64,000 nucleotides of DNA, from assembly GCF_014207095.1 (NCBI RefSeq), contig NZ_JACHBG010000005.1, positions 62,001-126,000 of the forward strand. The letters run 5' to 3'. The stretch comes from Martinezella lusitana. GTDB lineage: Bacteria; Pseudomonadota; Alphaproteobacteria; Rhizobiales; Rhizobiaceae. Position 1 is the first letter of the stretch; every line of letters begins with the position of its first letter. Shown piece after piece: positions 42,192 to 53,202 of the stretch. Made by a program: the position numbers and the translations under genes. A model generated the notes under the pieces. The model was given only the letters and a program-made list of their open reading frames with translations. It was not told the DNA's origin and searched no databases.

Positions 42192-42219
42192 TTGACATTT
42201 CAACCAATACAAATATTTT
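42192..42219 (+). promoter_or_regulatory. Sigma70-type promoter of the RND operon
   Basis: -35 TTGACA (42192-42197), 16-base spacer, -10 TATTTT (42214-42219). The only consensus -35 I see in this gap; start codon 45 bases downstream. Confidence 0.6.
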
Positions 42220-42221
42220 CC

Positions 42222-42235
42222 GTACGAATTCGTAC
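42222..42235. promoter_or_regulatory. Perfect palindrome, candidate TetR operator
   Basis: GTACGAATTCGTAC, 14 bp, placed two bases after the -10 element, where a bound repressor would block RNA polymerase. Confidence 0.65.
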
Positions 42236-42263
42236 TGTAAATAAGGCAACAGGAAATAGCAAC

Positions 42264-43568
42264 GTGCGAAAGCTTGCCTCTTCCACCTCTGCATCAGTAT
42301 CTCCCACGATATCCGCTCGCCTTCTGTCCACCCGCACGGCACTGGTCGCCGCAGGGGTTGCAGCCATGACGCTTCTGGCCGGCTGCAACGAACAGAAGGC
42401 CGCCCAGAGCAACGCACCGGTCGTAAAGATCGACGTCAGCGCCATGGCGCTGCATCCGCAATCCGTCGCCATCACCGCCGAATTGCCCGGCCGCACCAGC
42501 GCCTACCTCGTCGCGGAAGTGCGGCCGCAGGTCGGCGGCATCATCCGCAACCGTAATTTCAAGGAGGGCAGCGAGGTCAAGGAGGGCGACGTCCTCTACG
42601 AAATCGATCCGGCCTCCTACCAGGCATCCTATGATAGCGCCGCCGCTGCCCTGCAGAAGGCGCAGGGCGCGGTACCGAGCGCGCAGTCGAAGGTAGACCG
42701 TTACAAGAGCCTCACGCAGCAGGACGCAGTCAGCAAGCAGAACCTGGATGATGCCGTTTCGGCTCTGGCTCAGGCGAATGCCGACGTGGCTTCCGCAAAA
42801 GCAGCCCTTGAGACGGCACGCATCAATCTCGACTACACCAAGATGCGCGCGCCGATCGGCGGTCGCGTCGACGCCTCCACCGTCACCGTCGGAGCTCTCG
42901 TGACCGCCGCCCAGACGACGGCGCTGACCACGATCCGCAAGCTTGATCCGATCAATGTCGACGTCACGCAGTCGAGCACCAATCTGCTTGAGTTCCGTCG
43001 CGCGGTTGCCGAAGGCCGGCTGAAAACCAGCGGCGACAACGTCTCGGTGCATCTGACGCTCGAAGACGGCAGCCAGTACAAGGAAACCGGCACACTCGAA
43101 TTTGCCGAATCCTCAGTTGCCGAAACTGTCGGCACGATCACCGTGCGCGCCACCTTCCCCAATCCCGATCGCATCCTGCTGCCGGGCATGTACGTGCGCG
43201 CCACCATTCAGGAAGGCATTGCCGAAAACAGCTTCCTCGTGCCGCAGCGTGCGGTTTTCCGCAACACGAAGGGTGAGCCGACGGCCATGTTCGTGACCGC
43301 GGAAAACAAGGTCCAACAGCGTGTCATCAAGGTTCAGCGCAGCATCGGAAACAGCTGGCTCGTCAACCAAGGCATCAAGGATGGCGACCGCGTCATCGTC
43401 GAAGGCAGCCAGCGCGTCCGCGACGGCCAGGAAGTCACGGTCTCTCCCGTCACCATCGACGACGCAACCGGCGAAGTGAAGCAGGCAGCCGCCGCGGAAA
43501 CCAAATCCACGGAGCAGGCCGAATTGGAAAAGACCGATACCAAGGCCGCCTCCGGCGCCCAGAAGTGA
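42264..43568 (+). CDS. RND efflux periplasmic adaptor (AcrA-like lipoprotein)
   Basis: 434 aa. Lipobox LLAGC with Cys41; barrel-sandwich hybrid halves around the hairpin (VRPQVGGIIRNRNFKEGSEVKEGDVLYEIDP ... LDYTKMRAPIGGRVDASTVTVGALV), alpha-helical hairpin about 130-195, then beta-barrel and membrane-proximal domains. Start GTG 42264 with AGGAA nine bases upstream. C-terminal 30 residues are low-complexity and charged. Pump gene follows by nine bases. An outer-membrane channel gene is not present. Confidence 0.92.
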   Translation: MRKLASSTSASVSPTISARLLSTRTALVAAGVAAMTLLAGCNEQKAAQSNAPVVKIDVSAMALHPQSVAITAELPGRTSAYLVAEVRPQVGGIIRNRNFKEGSEVKEGDVLYEIDPASYQASYDSAAAALQKAQGAVPSAQSKVDRYKSLTQQDAVSKQNLDDAVSALAQANADVASAKAALETARINLDYTKMRAPIGGRVDASTVTVGALVTAAQTTALTTIRKLDPINVDVTQSSTNLLEFRRAVAEGRLKTSGDNVSVHLTLEDGSQYKETGTLEFAESSVAETVGTITVRATFPNPDRILLPGMYVRATIQEGIAENSFLVPQRAVFRNTKGEPTAMFVTAENKVQQRVIKVQRSIGNSWLVNQGIKDGDRVIVEGSQRVRDGQEVTVSPVTIDDATGEVKQAAAAETKSTEQAELEKTDTKAASGAQK

Positions 43569-43577
43569 GGTTAGACG

Positions 43578-46500
43578 ATGTCTCGTTTTTTCATCGACCG
43601 GCCGATCTTTGCCTGGGTCATCGCCATCGTCATCATGCTGGCGGGTGCGCTGTCGATCTTGACGCTGTCGATCTCGCAATATCCGCAGATCGCGCCGACC
43701 ACGGTCAGCATTAGCGCCACCTACCCGGGCGCTGATGCCGCAACCGTCGAAAACTCGGTGACCAAGGTCATCGAACAGGGCATGACCGGCATCGACAATC
43801 TCGATTACATGACGTCGACGTCGACCTCGACGGGTCAGGCCTCGATTTCGGTGACCTTCACCAACAAGGCAGATCCCGACGTCGCGCAGATGCAGGTGCA
43901 GAACAAGCTGCAGCTCGTCACGGCGCAGCTGCCGCAGACCGTGCAGTCGACGGGTATCGTCGTTTCAAAGTCGACGTCGAACTTCCTCATGGTCGTCGGC
44001 TTCGTCTCCACCGACAACAAGCTGAACTCGAACGACCTCGCCGACTATGTTTCCAGCACGCTCAACGATACGCTGAAGCGCATCGACGGCGTCGGCAACA
44101 CCCAGATCTTCGGTGCGGGCTACGCCATGCGCATCTGGGTGAACCCGGACAAGCTGGCCAAATACCAGTTGATGGTGAGCGACGTCACCGCCGCAATCCA
44201 GGCGCAGAACTCGCAGGTTTCAGCAGGGCAGCTCGGCGCACTGCCACAGCGCAAGGGCCAGCAGCTCAACGCAACGGTAACGGCCAAGAGCCGCCTGCAG
44301 ACGCCGGAACAGTTCGAAAACATCATCCTGAAGAGCCAGCCCGATGGCTCGCTGGTGCGCATGAACGATGTCGCAACCGTCGAGCTCGGGGCCTCATCCT
44401 ACACGACGTCGACCACCTACAACGGCCATCCGTCCGCCGGTCTCGCCGTCATGCTTGCCTCGGGCGCCAACGCCATCAGCACGGCTGAGGCGGTCAGATC
44501 GACCATTACGAACCTGAGCCAGACCCTGCCGCCGAATGTCGAGATCGTCTATCCCTACGATACGACGCCGTTCGTGAAGCTGTCGATCGAGGACGTGGTC
44601 AAGACGCTGTTCGAAGCGATCGTGCTCGTCTTCATCGTCATGTTCGTCTTCCTGCAGAACATCCGTGCCACACTGATCCCGACGCTCGCCGTTCCGGTCG
44701 TTTTGCTCGGCACTTTCGGCGTGCTTTCGCTCTTCGGATACTCGATCAATACATTGACGATGTTCGGCATGGTGCTAGCCATCGGCCTCCTCGTCGACGA
44801 CGCCATCGTCGTGGTCGAGAATGTCGAGCGCGTGATGGAGGAAGAGGGATTGTCGCCGCGCGAGGCGACGATCAAGTCGATGCAGGAAATCACCGGTGCG
44901 CTAATCGGTATCGCCACGGTCCTGTCGGCCGTGTTCATCCCGATGGCCTTCTTCTCCGGCTCGGTCGGCATCATTTATCGCCAGTTCTCTGTGACGATCG
45001 TCTCGGCGATGGTACTGTCCGTGATCGTCGCGTTGATCCTGACCCCTGCGCTTTGCGCCACGCTTCTGAAAAAGCCTAAGCACGGCGCCAAGGAGAGGGG
45101 TGTCTTCGGCTGGTTCAACCGCAACTTCGAGCGGGGAACACGAGGCTATCAGCGTACCGTTCACGGCATGATCCGCCTCAGCATCGTCTTCCTGCTTGTG
45201 TTCGTGCTGATAGGCGGCGCCGTCGCTTATCTGTTCAATCGTCTGCCGAGCTCGTTCCTGCCGGATGAAGACCAGGGTATCCTGCTGACGGCGATCCAGC
45301 TGCCGCCGGGTGCCACGGAATCGCGGACCTGGGCCGTACTCGATCAGGTGAGGGACTACTACCTCAAGAACGAAAAGGACTATGTCGAAGGCGCATTCGC
45401 CGTGGCGGGCTTCGGCTTCAGCGGCCAGGGCCAGAACGTCGGCATCGTCTTCGTCAGATTGAAGGATTTTGATCAGCGCAAGGCGCCGCAGTCGAAGGCA
45501 CAGGCCATCGCCGGTCGCGCCATGGGGGCTTTCTCCAAGATCAAGGACGGCAGCGTCTTTGCACTGGCACCACCGGCAATCCCGGGCTTCGGCAGCTCGA
45601 GCGGCTTCGATTTCTTCATCAAGGACATCAACGGCGCGGGCCACGCGGCATTGATTGCCGCCCGCAACCAGCTGCTGGGTGCAGCCGCCAAGAATCCAAA
45701 GCTCTTCGGCACCCGTCCGAACGGCCAGGAAGATACGCCGCAATATTCGGTCAATATCGACCAGGAAAAAGCGAGCGCGCTGAATATCACCCTATCGAAT
45801 ATCGACTCGACCCTGTCGACCGCCTGGGGTGGTACCTACGTCAACGACTTCATCGACCGCGGCCGCGTCAAGCCCGTCTACGTTCAGGCTGACAAGGACT
45901 TCCGCATGCAGCCAGAGGATTTCGGTCGCTGGTATGTGCGCAACACCAGTGGCGACATGGTGCCGTTCTCGGCATTTGCGAGCGGCAACTGGACCTACGG
46001 TTCGCCGCGTCTCGAACGCTATAACGGCTCGTCTGCCGTCGAAATCCAGGGCGCTGCAGCTCCGGGTGTTTCGTCGGGCGACGCCATGAACGAGATCGAC
46101 AAGATCATGGCCAGCCTTCCGCCCGGCTTCAGCCATGAATGGACCAGCCTGTCGGCCCAGGAAAAGCTCTCCGGCAATCAGGCTAGCCAGCTCTATGCCA
46201 TCTCGATCCTGGTCGTCTTCCTGGCGCTCGCCGCCCTCTACGAAAGTTGGTCGATCCCGCTCGCCGTCATGCTGTCGGTTCCGATCGGTATCTTCGGCGC
46301 GCTGCTGGCTGCAACCCTGTTCGGGCAATCGAACGACGTCTACTTCAAGGTCGGTCTGTTGACGACCATCGGTCTGGCGGCCAAGAACGCCATTCTGATC
46401 GTCGAATTCGCCATCGAACAGCAGAACCAGGGAAAGAGCCTGATCGATGCGACCCTGGAAGCGTCCAGACAGCGTCTGCGACCGATTCTGATGACCTCGC

Positions 46501-46730
46501 TCGCCTTCATCCTCGGCGTTCTGCCGCTGGCGATCGCCAATGGCGCAGGATCGGGCAGCCAGAACTCGATCGGTATCGGCGTCATGGGCGGCATGATCTC
46601 GGCGACGGTGCTCGGCGTGTTCTTCATCCCGCTGCTCTTTGTCTCGGTGCGCCGCATCTTCAAGGGCGGAGTGAAATCGACGGCAACGACACCGCCGGGC
46701 GACGCACCGGCCACGGAAACCGCACACTAG
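43578..46730 (+). CDS. RND multidrug efflux pump, AcrB/HAE1 type
   Basis: 1050 aa, full length. [23 protein letters not shown] start, 12 TM plan, proton-relay aspartates in [18 protein letters not shown] (TM4), and the AcrB-like C-terminal repeat with [32 protein letters not shown]1-type trimer that captures drugs in the periplasm. A strong terminator follows at 46792. Same operon as the adaptor. Confidence 0.94.
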   Translation: MSRFFIDRPIFAWVIAIVIMLAGALSILTLSISQYPQIAPTTVSISATYPGADAATVENSVTKVIEQGMTGIDNLDYMTSTSTSTGQASISVTFTNKADPDVAQMQVQNKLQLVTAQLPQTVQSTGIVVSKSTSNFLMVVGFVSTDNKLNSNDLADYVSSTLNDTLKRIDGVGNTQIFGAGYAMRIWVNPDKLAKYQLMVSDVTAAIQAQNSQVSAGQLGALPQRKGQQLNATVTAKSRLQTPEQFENIILKSQPDGSLVRMNDVATVELGASSYTTSTTYNGHPSAGLAVMLASGANAISTAEAVRSTITNLSQTLPPNVEIVYPYDTTPFVKLSIEDVVKTLFEAIVLVFIVMFVFLQNIRATLIPTLAVPVVLLGTFGVLSLFGYSINTLTMFGMVLAIGLLVDDAIVVVENVERVMEEEGLSPREATIKSMQEITGALIGIATVLSAVFIPMAFFSGSVGIIYRQFSVTIVSAMVLSVIVALILTPALCATLLKKPKHGAKERGVFGWFNRNFERGTRGYQRTVHGMIRLSIVFLLVFVLIGGAVAYLFNRLPSSFLPDEDQGILLTAIQLPPGATESRTWAVLDQVRDYYLKNEKDYVEGAFAVAGFGFSGQGQNVGIVFVRLKDFDQRKAPQSKAQAIAGRAMGAFSKIKDGSVFALAPPAIPGFGSSSGFDFFIKDINGAGHAALIAARNQLLGAAAKNPKLFGTRPNGQEDTPQYSVNIDQEKASALNITLSNIDSTLSTAWGGTYVNDFIDRGRVKPVYVQADKDFRMQPEDFGRWYVRNTSGDMVPFSAFASGNWTYGSPRLERYNGSSAVEIQGAAAPGVSSGDAMNEIDKIMASLPPGFSHEWTSLSAQEKLSGNQASQLYAISILVVFLALAALYESWSIPLAVMLSVPIGIFGALLAATLFGQSNDVYFKVGLLTTIGLAAKNAILIVEFAIEQQNQGKSLIDATLEASRQRLRPILMTSLAFILGVLPLAIANGAGSGSQNSIGIGVMGGMISATVLGVFFIPLLFVSVRRIFKGGVKSTATTPPGDAPATETAH

Positions 46731-46791
46731 CGGACGGCCTGCCCGCCTCCTGGCATTGGGAAGCGGGCTTCGATCTCGCCACCGTTTAAGC

Positions 46792-46824
46792 AAAGGGCTC
46801 CTGCGACATCGCAGGAGCCCTTTT
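46792..46824 (+). terminator. Rho-independent terminator of the AcrAB-like operon
   Basis: Stem GGGCTCCTGCGA (46795-46806) / TCGCAGGAGCCC (46809-46820), flanked by AAA and TTTT. Also usable from the other side by the convergent RND operon. Confidence 0.85.
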
Positions 46825-46972
46825 CATATCGTGCTGGATCCGGAGAAAGCAGCTTGCCGCAACGGCGTCCGCGCGCCCCTCGTGCCACAGCACAGATCTC
46901 GGAGTCGGGGCTCTGGAGCGTCCCTTCATCAGCGAACGGGAAGAGGCTCGCCGACCTCCCAACAAACCAAGA

Positions 46973-49900
46973 TCAGGTGCTGGAAGGTGAAACGGCAGGC
47001 TCTGCGGGCTGCTGCGACTTCGGCGACCATTTTGCGTGAAGTTTGGCGAGCATCAGATAGATGATGGGCGTGGTATAGAGCGTCAATATCTGCGAGACGA
47101 CCAAGCCGCCGACAATGGTGATACCCAATGGACGGCGCAACTCGGAGCCGGGGCCGGTTGCCACGATGAGAGGAATGGCGCCCATCAACGCCGCCAGCGT
47201 CGTCATCAGGATCGGGCGGAAGCGCTTGAGACACGCCTGGAAGATCGCCTCTTCAGGCGGCAGGCCAAGCGTTCGCTCGCCCTGCAGGGCGAAGTCCACC
47301 ATCATGATACCGTTCTTCTTGACGATGCCAATCAGCAGAATGATGCCGATGAAGGCGATGATCGTCAGCTCCGTACCGCTGATGGCAAGCGCCAGCAGCG
47401 CGCCGAGGCCGGCGGACGGCAGCGTCGAGATGATCGTCAGCGGATGCGCTAGGCTCTCGTAGAGAATGCCGAGAACGATATAGACCGTCAGCAGCGCTGC
47501 CAAGAGCAAGAGCGGCTGGCTGCCTGACGACTGCGTGACGCTCGCGGAATCGCCGGCAAAATCCGCATGCAGCGTGTCCGGCAGATGCATGTCGAGCACC
47601 GCCTTCTGGATGGCGTCATTCGCGACCTGCAGCGGCGTGTTGAGCGCCAGATTGTAGGAAATGGTGACAGAGGGATATTGCCCCTGGTGATTGACTACGA
47701 GCGGAGCGAGCGTGCGGTCGATCGAGGCAACGGCGCTGAGGGGCACCTGCTTGCCGCCAGCCGCCGGTACGTAAAGCTTGGAGATATCATGCGGGTCGAG
47801 CGCATAGGTCGGATCCGCCTCCAGCACGACGCGATACTGGTTGCGCTGCGTGTAGATGGTCGAGATCTGCCGCTGCGCAAAGGCATTGTTCAGCGCGGCG
47901 TCGATGGATTTAATACTCACGCCCAGCTGGGAAGCCATGCTCCGATCGATATTGACGGTCGCCTGCAAGCCATTGGGCTGCCTGTCGGTCGCGACGTCGG
48001 TCAGGCCCGGAACGCCCTGCAGCCGCTCCATCACCTTCGGGGCCCACTCGACCAGCTCGTCGTAATTGGCACCCCAGACCGTGAACTGGTACTGCGACTG
48101 CGACTGGCGCGCGCCGGCGCGGATGTCGCTCGGCGAGAACAGGAACGTGCTCACCCCCGGCACGGCCATGAGCTGCTTGCGAAGCCGGTCGATGATTTCA
48201 GCCGTCGGAGCCCGCTCCGATTCCGGTTTTAGCGAGATGTAGAGCTGGCCGCGGTTGACGGAGCTGGAAAAGCCGCCGCCGCCCACCGATGAACCAAGGC
48301 CGGAGACCGCCGGATCCTGGGCGACGATATCAGCCGCCTGTTGCTGCAGTTTGACCATGGCCGAATAGGAGATATCCGTCGCAGCCTGGGTTCCGCCCTG
48401 AATGAAGCCGGTATCGTCTTGCGGAATGAAACCCTTCGGCACCTTGACGTAAAGATAGGCGGACATGACGACGCAGGCGATGATGACAAGCACGGACAGC
48501 AGCCGATGATGCAGCACCGCTTTCAGGGTGCGCCCGTAAAAATCGATGATCGCGCCTAACGTGCCCTCGACGAGGCGGCCGAACCGGCCGGGCTTGGCCT
48601 CGACATCGTGCGGGCGGAGCCGATGGCCGCAAATCATCGGCGTGAGCGTTAGCGACACCAGCGTCGAGACGAAAATGGTGAAGCCGAGCGTCAACGAGAA
48701 AGTCTGGAAAAACCGGCCGACGATTCCCCCCATGAAGAACAGGGGGATGAAGGCGGCAAGCAAGGACAGGCTGATGGAGATCACAGTAAAGCCGATCTGC
48801 CTGGCACCTTCGAGCGCCGCCCGCATCGGCTTCATGCCGGTTTCCAGATTGGCGTAGATATTCTCGATCATGACGATAGCATCGTCGACGACGAAGCCCA
48901 CCGAAACGGCGAGCGCCATGAGGGAGAGATTGTCGATGGACAATCCGAAAAGCCACATCGCGGCTAGCGTCCCGGCCAGCGACAGCGGCACGGTGACGCC
49001 GGCAGCGAAGGTTGGAGTTGCGCGCCGCAGAAAGACGAAGACCACTGCCATGACGAGGCAGATAGTGGCGAGCAGCGTCCACTGCATGTCGGTCACGCTG
49101 GCATGGATCGTCGTGGTGCGGTCGGAGAGGACGGCGATCTTGACGCCGGCGGGGATGAGCCGCTGCAACTCGGGGATCAGTTGCTTGACGCCGTCGACCG
49201 TTGCGATGACGTTCGCATCCACCTCCTTGGTGATGTTGAGCAGCACGGCTGGCTTGCCATCGAACCAGGCGTCTGAGCGGCTGTTGCGAACGCCGGGCTC
49301 GACAGTCGCGATATCGGAGAGCCGGACGGCCGTACCGTCGCCACTCTGTATGACGATCCTGCCGTAGGCTTCCGGCGTCCGCAATTGCCCGTTCACGGCA
49401 ATGGAGAAGGCCCCTCCGTCGCCGTCAAGCGAACCGACGGGACCAAGCACGCTGGCGTTGACGATCGCGGTCCGGACGGCATCGAGCGAGAGGCCCATGG
49501 CCGATAGACGGTCAGGATTGAGCCTGACGCGGATAGCGGGCTGATCGGCACCGCTGACCGTAACACCACCGACGCCATCCACCTGCGATATGCGTTGCAC
49601 GACCACGGTATCGGCAGCGTCATAGATGGCGCTCGGCGCCACATTGTCCGATGTCAGGGCCAGGATCAGCACGGGAGCTGCGGCAGGGTTGATCTTGCGG
49701 AAGGCCGGCAATGTCGGCAGATCGCCCGGCAGGTCCGTCGCTGAGGCGTTCAGTGCCGCCTGCACATCCTGCGCCGCGCCATCGACGCTGCGCGAAAGAT
49801 CGAATTGCACGATGATGGTGCTCGAGCCGAGCGAGCTGACCGAGGTCAGCTGGGTGACGCCGGCGATGGTACCGAGATGTCGCTCCAGCGGCGCCGCAAC

Positions 49901-50086
49901 GCTCGCCGCCATGCTGGCCGGATCGGCGCCGGGGCGGCTCGCGGAAACGACGATCGTCGGCAGATCCACAGTCGGCAAGCTCGCCACCGGCAGGAAGCGA
50001 TAGGCGACGATACCGAGGATCATCAGTCCGATCGCCAGAAGCGTCGTCCCGACCGGGCGTTTGACGAACGGCTCGGAGATATTCAT
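46973..50086 (-). CDS. RND multidrug efflux pump, MdtC-like
   Basis: 1037 aa. NISEPFVKRPVGTTLLAIGLMILG start; TM4 aspartates in SVGFVVDDAIVMIENIYANLE; full 12-TM RND plan. Third gene of an mdtABC-like operon; its ATG overlaps the preceding pump gene by four bases. In E. coli MdtB and MdtC form a B2C heterotrimer; the same is likely here (inference). Confidence 0.92.
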   Translation of the reverse strand: MNISEPFVKRPVGTTLLAIGLMILGIVAYRFLPVASLPTVDLPTIVVSASRPGADPASMAASVAAPLERHLGTIAGVTQLTSVSSLGSSTIIVQFDLSRSVDGAAQDVQAALNASATDLPGDLPTLPAFRKINPAAAPVLILALTSDNVAPSAIYDAADTVVVQRISQVDGVGGVTVSGADQPAIRVRLNPDRLSAMGLSLDAVRTAIVNASVLGPVGSLDGDGGAFSIAVNGQLRTPEAYGRIVIQSGDGTAVRLSDIATVEPGVRNSRSDAWFDGKPAVLLNITKEVDANVIATVDGVKQLIPELQRLIPAGVKIAVLSDRTTTIHASVTDMQWTLLATICLVMAVVFVFLRRATPTFAAGVTVPLSLAGTLAAMWLFGLSIDNLSLMALAVSVGFVVDDAIVMIENIYANLETGMKPMRAALEGARQIGFTVISISLSLLAAFIPLFFMGGIVGRFFQTFSLTLGFTIFVSTLVSLTLTPMICGHRLRPHDVEAKPGRFGRLVEGTLGAIIDFYGRTLKAVLHHRLLSVLVIIACVVMSAYLYVKVPKGFIPQDDTGFIQGGTQAATDISYSAMVKLQQQAADIVAQDPAVSGLGSSVGGGGFSSSVNRGQLYISLKPESERAPTAEIIDRLRKQLMAVPGVSTFLFSPSDIRAGARQSQSQYQFTVWGANYDELVEWAPKVMERLQGVPGLTDVATDRQPNGLQATVNIDRSMASQLGVSIKSIDAALNNAFAQRQISTIYTQRNQYRVVLEADPTYALDPHDISKLYVPAAGGKQVPLSAVASIDRTLAPLVVNHQGQYPSVTISYNLALNTPLQVANDAIQKAVLDMHLPDTLHADFAGDSASVTQSSGSQPLLLLAALLTVYIVLGILYESLAHPLTIISTLPSAGLGALLALAISGTELTIIAFIGIILLIGIVKKNGIMMVDFALQGERTLGLPPEEAIFQACLKRFRPILMTTLAALMGAIPLIVATGPGSELRRPLGITIVGGLVVSQILTLYTTPIIYLMLAKLHAKWSPKSQQPAEPAVSPSST

Positions 50087-53000
50087 GTCTCGCCACCCGC
50101 CATTTCATTCATCTCGGGGCTGGGCATGCCGCTCGTGCGGCCGACGACGCGGGCGCGCAGGTGCTCGAAGGCCAGATAGATCACCGGCGTCGTGTAGAGC
50201 GTCAAGAGCTGTGACAGCACCAGGCCGCCGATGATGGTGATGCCGAGCGGAATACGCAGCTCCGCGCCCGTGCCCTGCGCCAGCGCAAGCGGCAGGGCGC
50301 CGAAGAGGGCCGCCAGCGTCGTCATCATGATCGGCCGGAAACGCAAGATCGAGGCTTTCAGGATGGCTTCTCGCGGCTCCAGCCCTTCCTTGCGCTCCGC
50401 CTCGAGCGCGAAGTCGATCATCATGATCGCGTTCTTCTTGACGATGCCCATCAGCAGCACTATGCCGATCAGGGCGATGATAGACAGATCCTGCCCGAAC
50501 AGCATCAGCGCCAGCAGCGCGCCGACACCGGCCGAAGGCAGCGTCGAAAGGATCGTCACCGGGTGGACGGCGCTCTCGTAGAGCAGGCCGAGCACGATAT
50601 AGATCGTAACGACAGCCGCCAGGATCAGCCAGGGCTCTCCGGCAAGCGAGGAGGCAAATTCTTCCGCATCGCCCGAATATTTACGCTGGATATTGTCAGG
50701 CATGCCGATGTCCTGTTCGGCCGCCTTGATTTCCGCCACGGCGTCGCTCAGCGACGCGCCCTTGGCGATATCGAAGCTGATCGTCACGGCCGGAAACTGT
50801 TCGTCATGGCTGATGACCAGCGGCGCGGTCGTAAACGTCGCGGTCGTGAAGGCATTGAGCGGGATCTGCGTGTCGTTGGCGCCAGCCACGTAGAGCTTGT
50901 CGAGCGATTTCGGATCCGATTGATATTGCGGCGCGGCTTCCAGAATGACGCGATACTGATTGGCCTGTCCGTAAATCGTCGCTATCTGGCGCTGGCCGAA
51001 AGCGTCGTTCAGCGTGTCGTTGACGGCCTGCATCGATACGCCGAGCCGGGAAGCCGTCTCGCGATCGACATCGACGAAAATGCGTCCGCCGCCCATCTCG
51101 ACCTCGGAGGCGACATCCATGAACTTGGGGCTCTCCTGCAGCCGCTGGGCAAGCTTCTGCGACCAGTCGACCACCGTGTTCGTGTCGGTACCCGTCAGCG
51201 TATATTGGTAGGGCGCGCGGCTGGCCCTGGTGCTGATCGAGATATCGCGCACGCTCTGGAAGGTGACATGAATGCCGGGCATGCCGGCGACCTCGTCGCG
51301 CATCCGCTCGATGATCTGATCGGCGGAGACGTTGCGCTGGTCGCGGGGCTTCAGCACCAAGCTGAGATTGCCCGTGTTGAGCGTCAGGTTGCTCGCGCTG
51401 GCGCCGATGACGGCAACCACGCCGGTGACATCCGGATCCTTGCGCAGCCGGTCCGTCACCGATGCCTGGATCTGCTTCATGGTCTCGAAGGAGGTTGTCG
51501 GCTCCGCCTCGATCACGGCGGTGATCAGGCCGGTGTCTTGCGCGGGCAGGAAGCCCTTCGGAATGGCCACGTAGAGCGCGATCGTCGCAGCCAGGGTCAC
51601 AACCGTTATCAGCAGCATGAGGGCGCTGCGATCCACGGCCCAGACGAGACTGCGCCGATAGCCTTCGATCATCCAGTCCGTGAAGCGGTCTGCGCCGGCC
51701 AGAAAGCCGCCCTGCCGCTCCTTGGGCTTGCGCAGGATGCGGGCGCACATCATCGGCGTCAGCGTCAGCGACACGACGGCCGACACGACCACAGCAATGG
51801 TCAAAGTCAGCGCGAATTCGCGGAACATGCGGCCGACGATGCCGGTCATGAACAACAACGGAATGAACACCGCGACCAGCGAGACGGTCAGCGAAATGAT
51901 CGTAAACCCGATCTCGCCGGCACCCTTCAATGCCGCCTGCATCGGTTTTTCGCCTTCTTCGATATGGCGGGCGATATTCTCGATCATGACGATGGCGTCG
52001 TCGACGACGAAACCCGTGCCGATGGTCAGCGCCATCAGCGAGAGATTGTCGAGGCTGAAACCAGCGAACCACATGACGCCGAAGGTCGCGATCAGCGACA
52101 GTGGTAGGGCGACGCCGGCTATAAACGTCGCGGTCATCGTCCGCAGGAAGAGCAGCACCACGAGGATGACGAGGCCGATACTGATCACCAGCGTCCATTG
52201 CACGTCATGGATCGAGGCCCGGATAGTCTCGGTGCGGTCGTTGACTATATCGAGGGAAACGCCGGCCGGCATGGCCTGCTTCAGCTTCGGAATCTGCTTC
52301 AGGACATTCTCGACGGTCTGGATGACGTTGGCGCCCGGCTGGCGCATGATGTCGAGAATGACGGCGGGCTTTCCCTGATACCAGGCGCCAACACGGTTAT
52401 TCTCGAGCCCTTCCACCACGGTCGCGACATCCTTCAGCTGCACTGGGGCGCCATTGCGATAGGAAATGATGACAGACTTGTAGACGTTCGGGTCGACGAT
52501 CTGGTCGTTGGCCGCAAGCGTGAAACTCTGCTGCGTGCCGTCGAGCGCACCCTTGGCGCCGGCAACGCTGGCATTGGTGATAGCCGAGCGAATATCCTCC
52601 AGCGCCAGGCCATAGGAGGCCAGGCGCGGCAGATCGACTTGAATGCGGATGGCGGGCTTGACGCCGCCCTGGATGCTGACATTGCCGACGCCGGAAACCT
52701 CACTCAGGCGCTGCGCCATCATCGTATCGGCAAAGTCGCTGAGTTCGCGGATCGAATAGCTGTCCGAATGCAAGGCCAGCGTCACGATCGGCGTGTCGGC
52801 CGGGTTCACCTTCGAATAAGTTGGCGGATAGGGAAGCGTGCGCGGCAGCGTCGAGCCGGCAGCATTGATGGCCGCCTGCACGTCCTGCGCGGCTCCGTCA
52901 ATATCGCGCCCGAGATCAAATTGCAGCGTGATCTGGCTGATCCCGAAAGCGCTCGACGACGTCATGGAGGCCAGTGACGGAATCTGGCCGAGCGGACGCT

Positions 53001-53202
53001 CGAGAGGCGCCGTCACCAGGGCCGCCATCGTATCGGGATCAGCTCCCGGAAGCTGCGTCGTCACCTGGATCGTCGGAAAATCCACCTGCGGCAGCGGCGC
53101 CACCGGCAGGAAGAGGAAGCCGAGAATGCCGCCCAGGAGAACCGCGACCCCGAGAAGCGAGGTGGCGATGGGCCGTGAGATGAAGAGCGACGAGACGTTC
53201 AT
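50083..53202 (-). CDS. RND multidrug efflux pump, MdtB-like
   Basis: 1039 aa. NVSSLFISRPIATSLLGVAVLLGG start; TM4 motif TGFVVDDAIVMIENIARHIE with paired aspartates. Overlaps the adaptor gene by four bases and the next pump by four, so the three proteins are made from one message. Two different RND subunits side by side is the MdtBC signature. Confidence 0.92.
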   Translation of the reverse strand: MNVSSLFISRPIATSLLGVAVLLGGILGFLFLPVAPLPQVDFPTIQVTTQLPGADPDTMAALVTAPLERPLGQIPSLASMTSSSAFGISQITLQFDLGRDIDGAAQDVQAAINAAGSTLPRTLPYPPTYSKVNPADTPIVTLALHSDSYSIRELSDFADTMMAQRLSEVSGVGNVSIQGGVKPAIRIQVDLPRLASYGLALEDIRSAITNASVAGAKGALDGTQQSFTLAANDQIVDPNVYKSVIISYRNGAPVQLKDVATVVEGLENNRVGAWYQGKPAVILDIMRQPGANVIQTVENVLKQIPKLKQAMPAGVSLDIVNDRTETIRASIHDVQWTLVISIGLVILVVLLFLRTMTATFIAGVALPLSLIATFGVMWFAGFSLDNLSLMALTIGTGFVVDDAIVMIENIARHIEEGEKPMQAALKGAGEIGFTIISLTVSLVAVFIPLLFMTGIVGRMFREFALTLTIAVVVSAVVSLTLTPMMCARILRKPKERQGGFLAGADRFTDWMIEGYRRSLVWAVDRSALMLLITVVTLAATIALYVAIPKGFLPAQDTGLITAVIEAEPTTSFETMKQIQASVTDRLRKDPDVTGVVAVIGASASNLTLNTGNLSLVLKPRDQRNVSADQIIERMRDEVAGMPGIHVTFQSVRDISISTRASRAPYQYTLTGTDTNTVVDWSQKLAQRLQESPKFMDVASEVEMGGGRIFVDVDRETASRLGVSMQAVNDTLNDAFGQRQIATIYGQANQYRVILEAAPQYQSDPKSLDKLYVAGANDTQIPLNAFTTATFTTAPLVISHDEQFPAVTISFDIAKGASLSDAVAEIKAAEQDIGMPDNIQRKYSGDAEEFASSLAGEPWLILAAVVTIYIVLGLLYESAVHPVTILSTLPSAGVGALLALMLFGQDLSIIALIGIVLLMGIVKKNAIMMIDFALEAERKEGLEPREAILKASILRFRPIMMTTLAALFGALPLALAQGTGAELRIPLGITIIGGLVLSQLLTLYTTPVIYLAFEHLRARVVGRTSGMPSPEMNEMAGGET

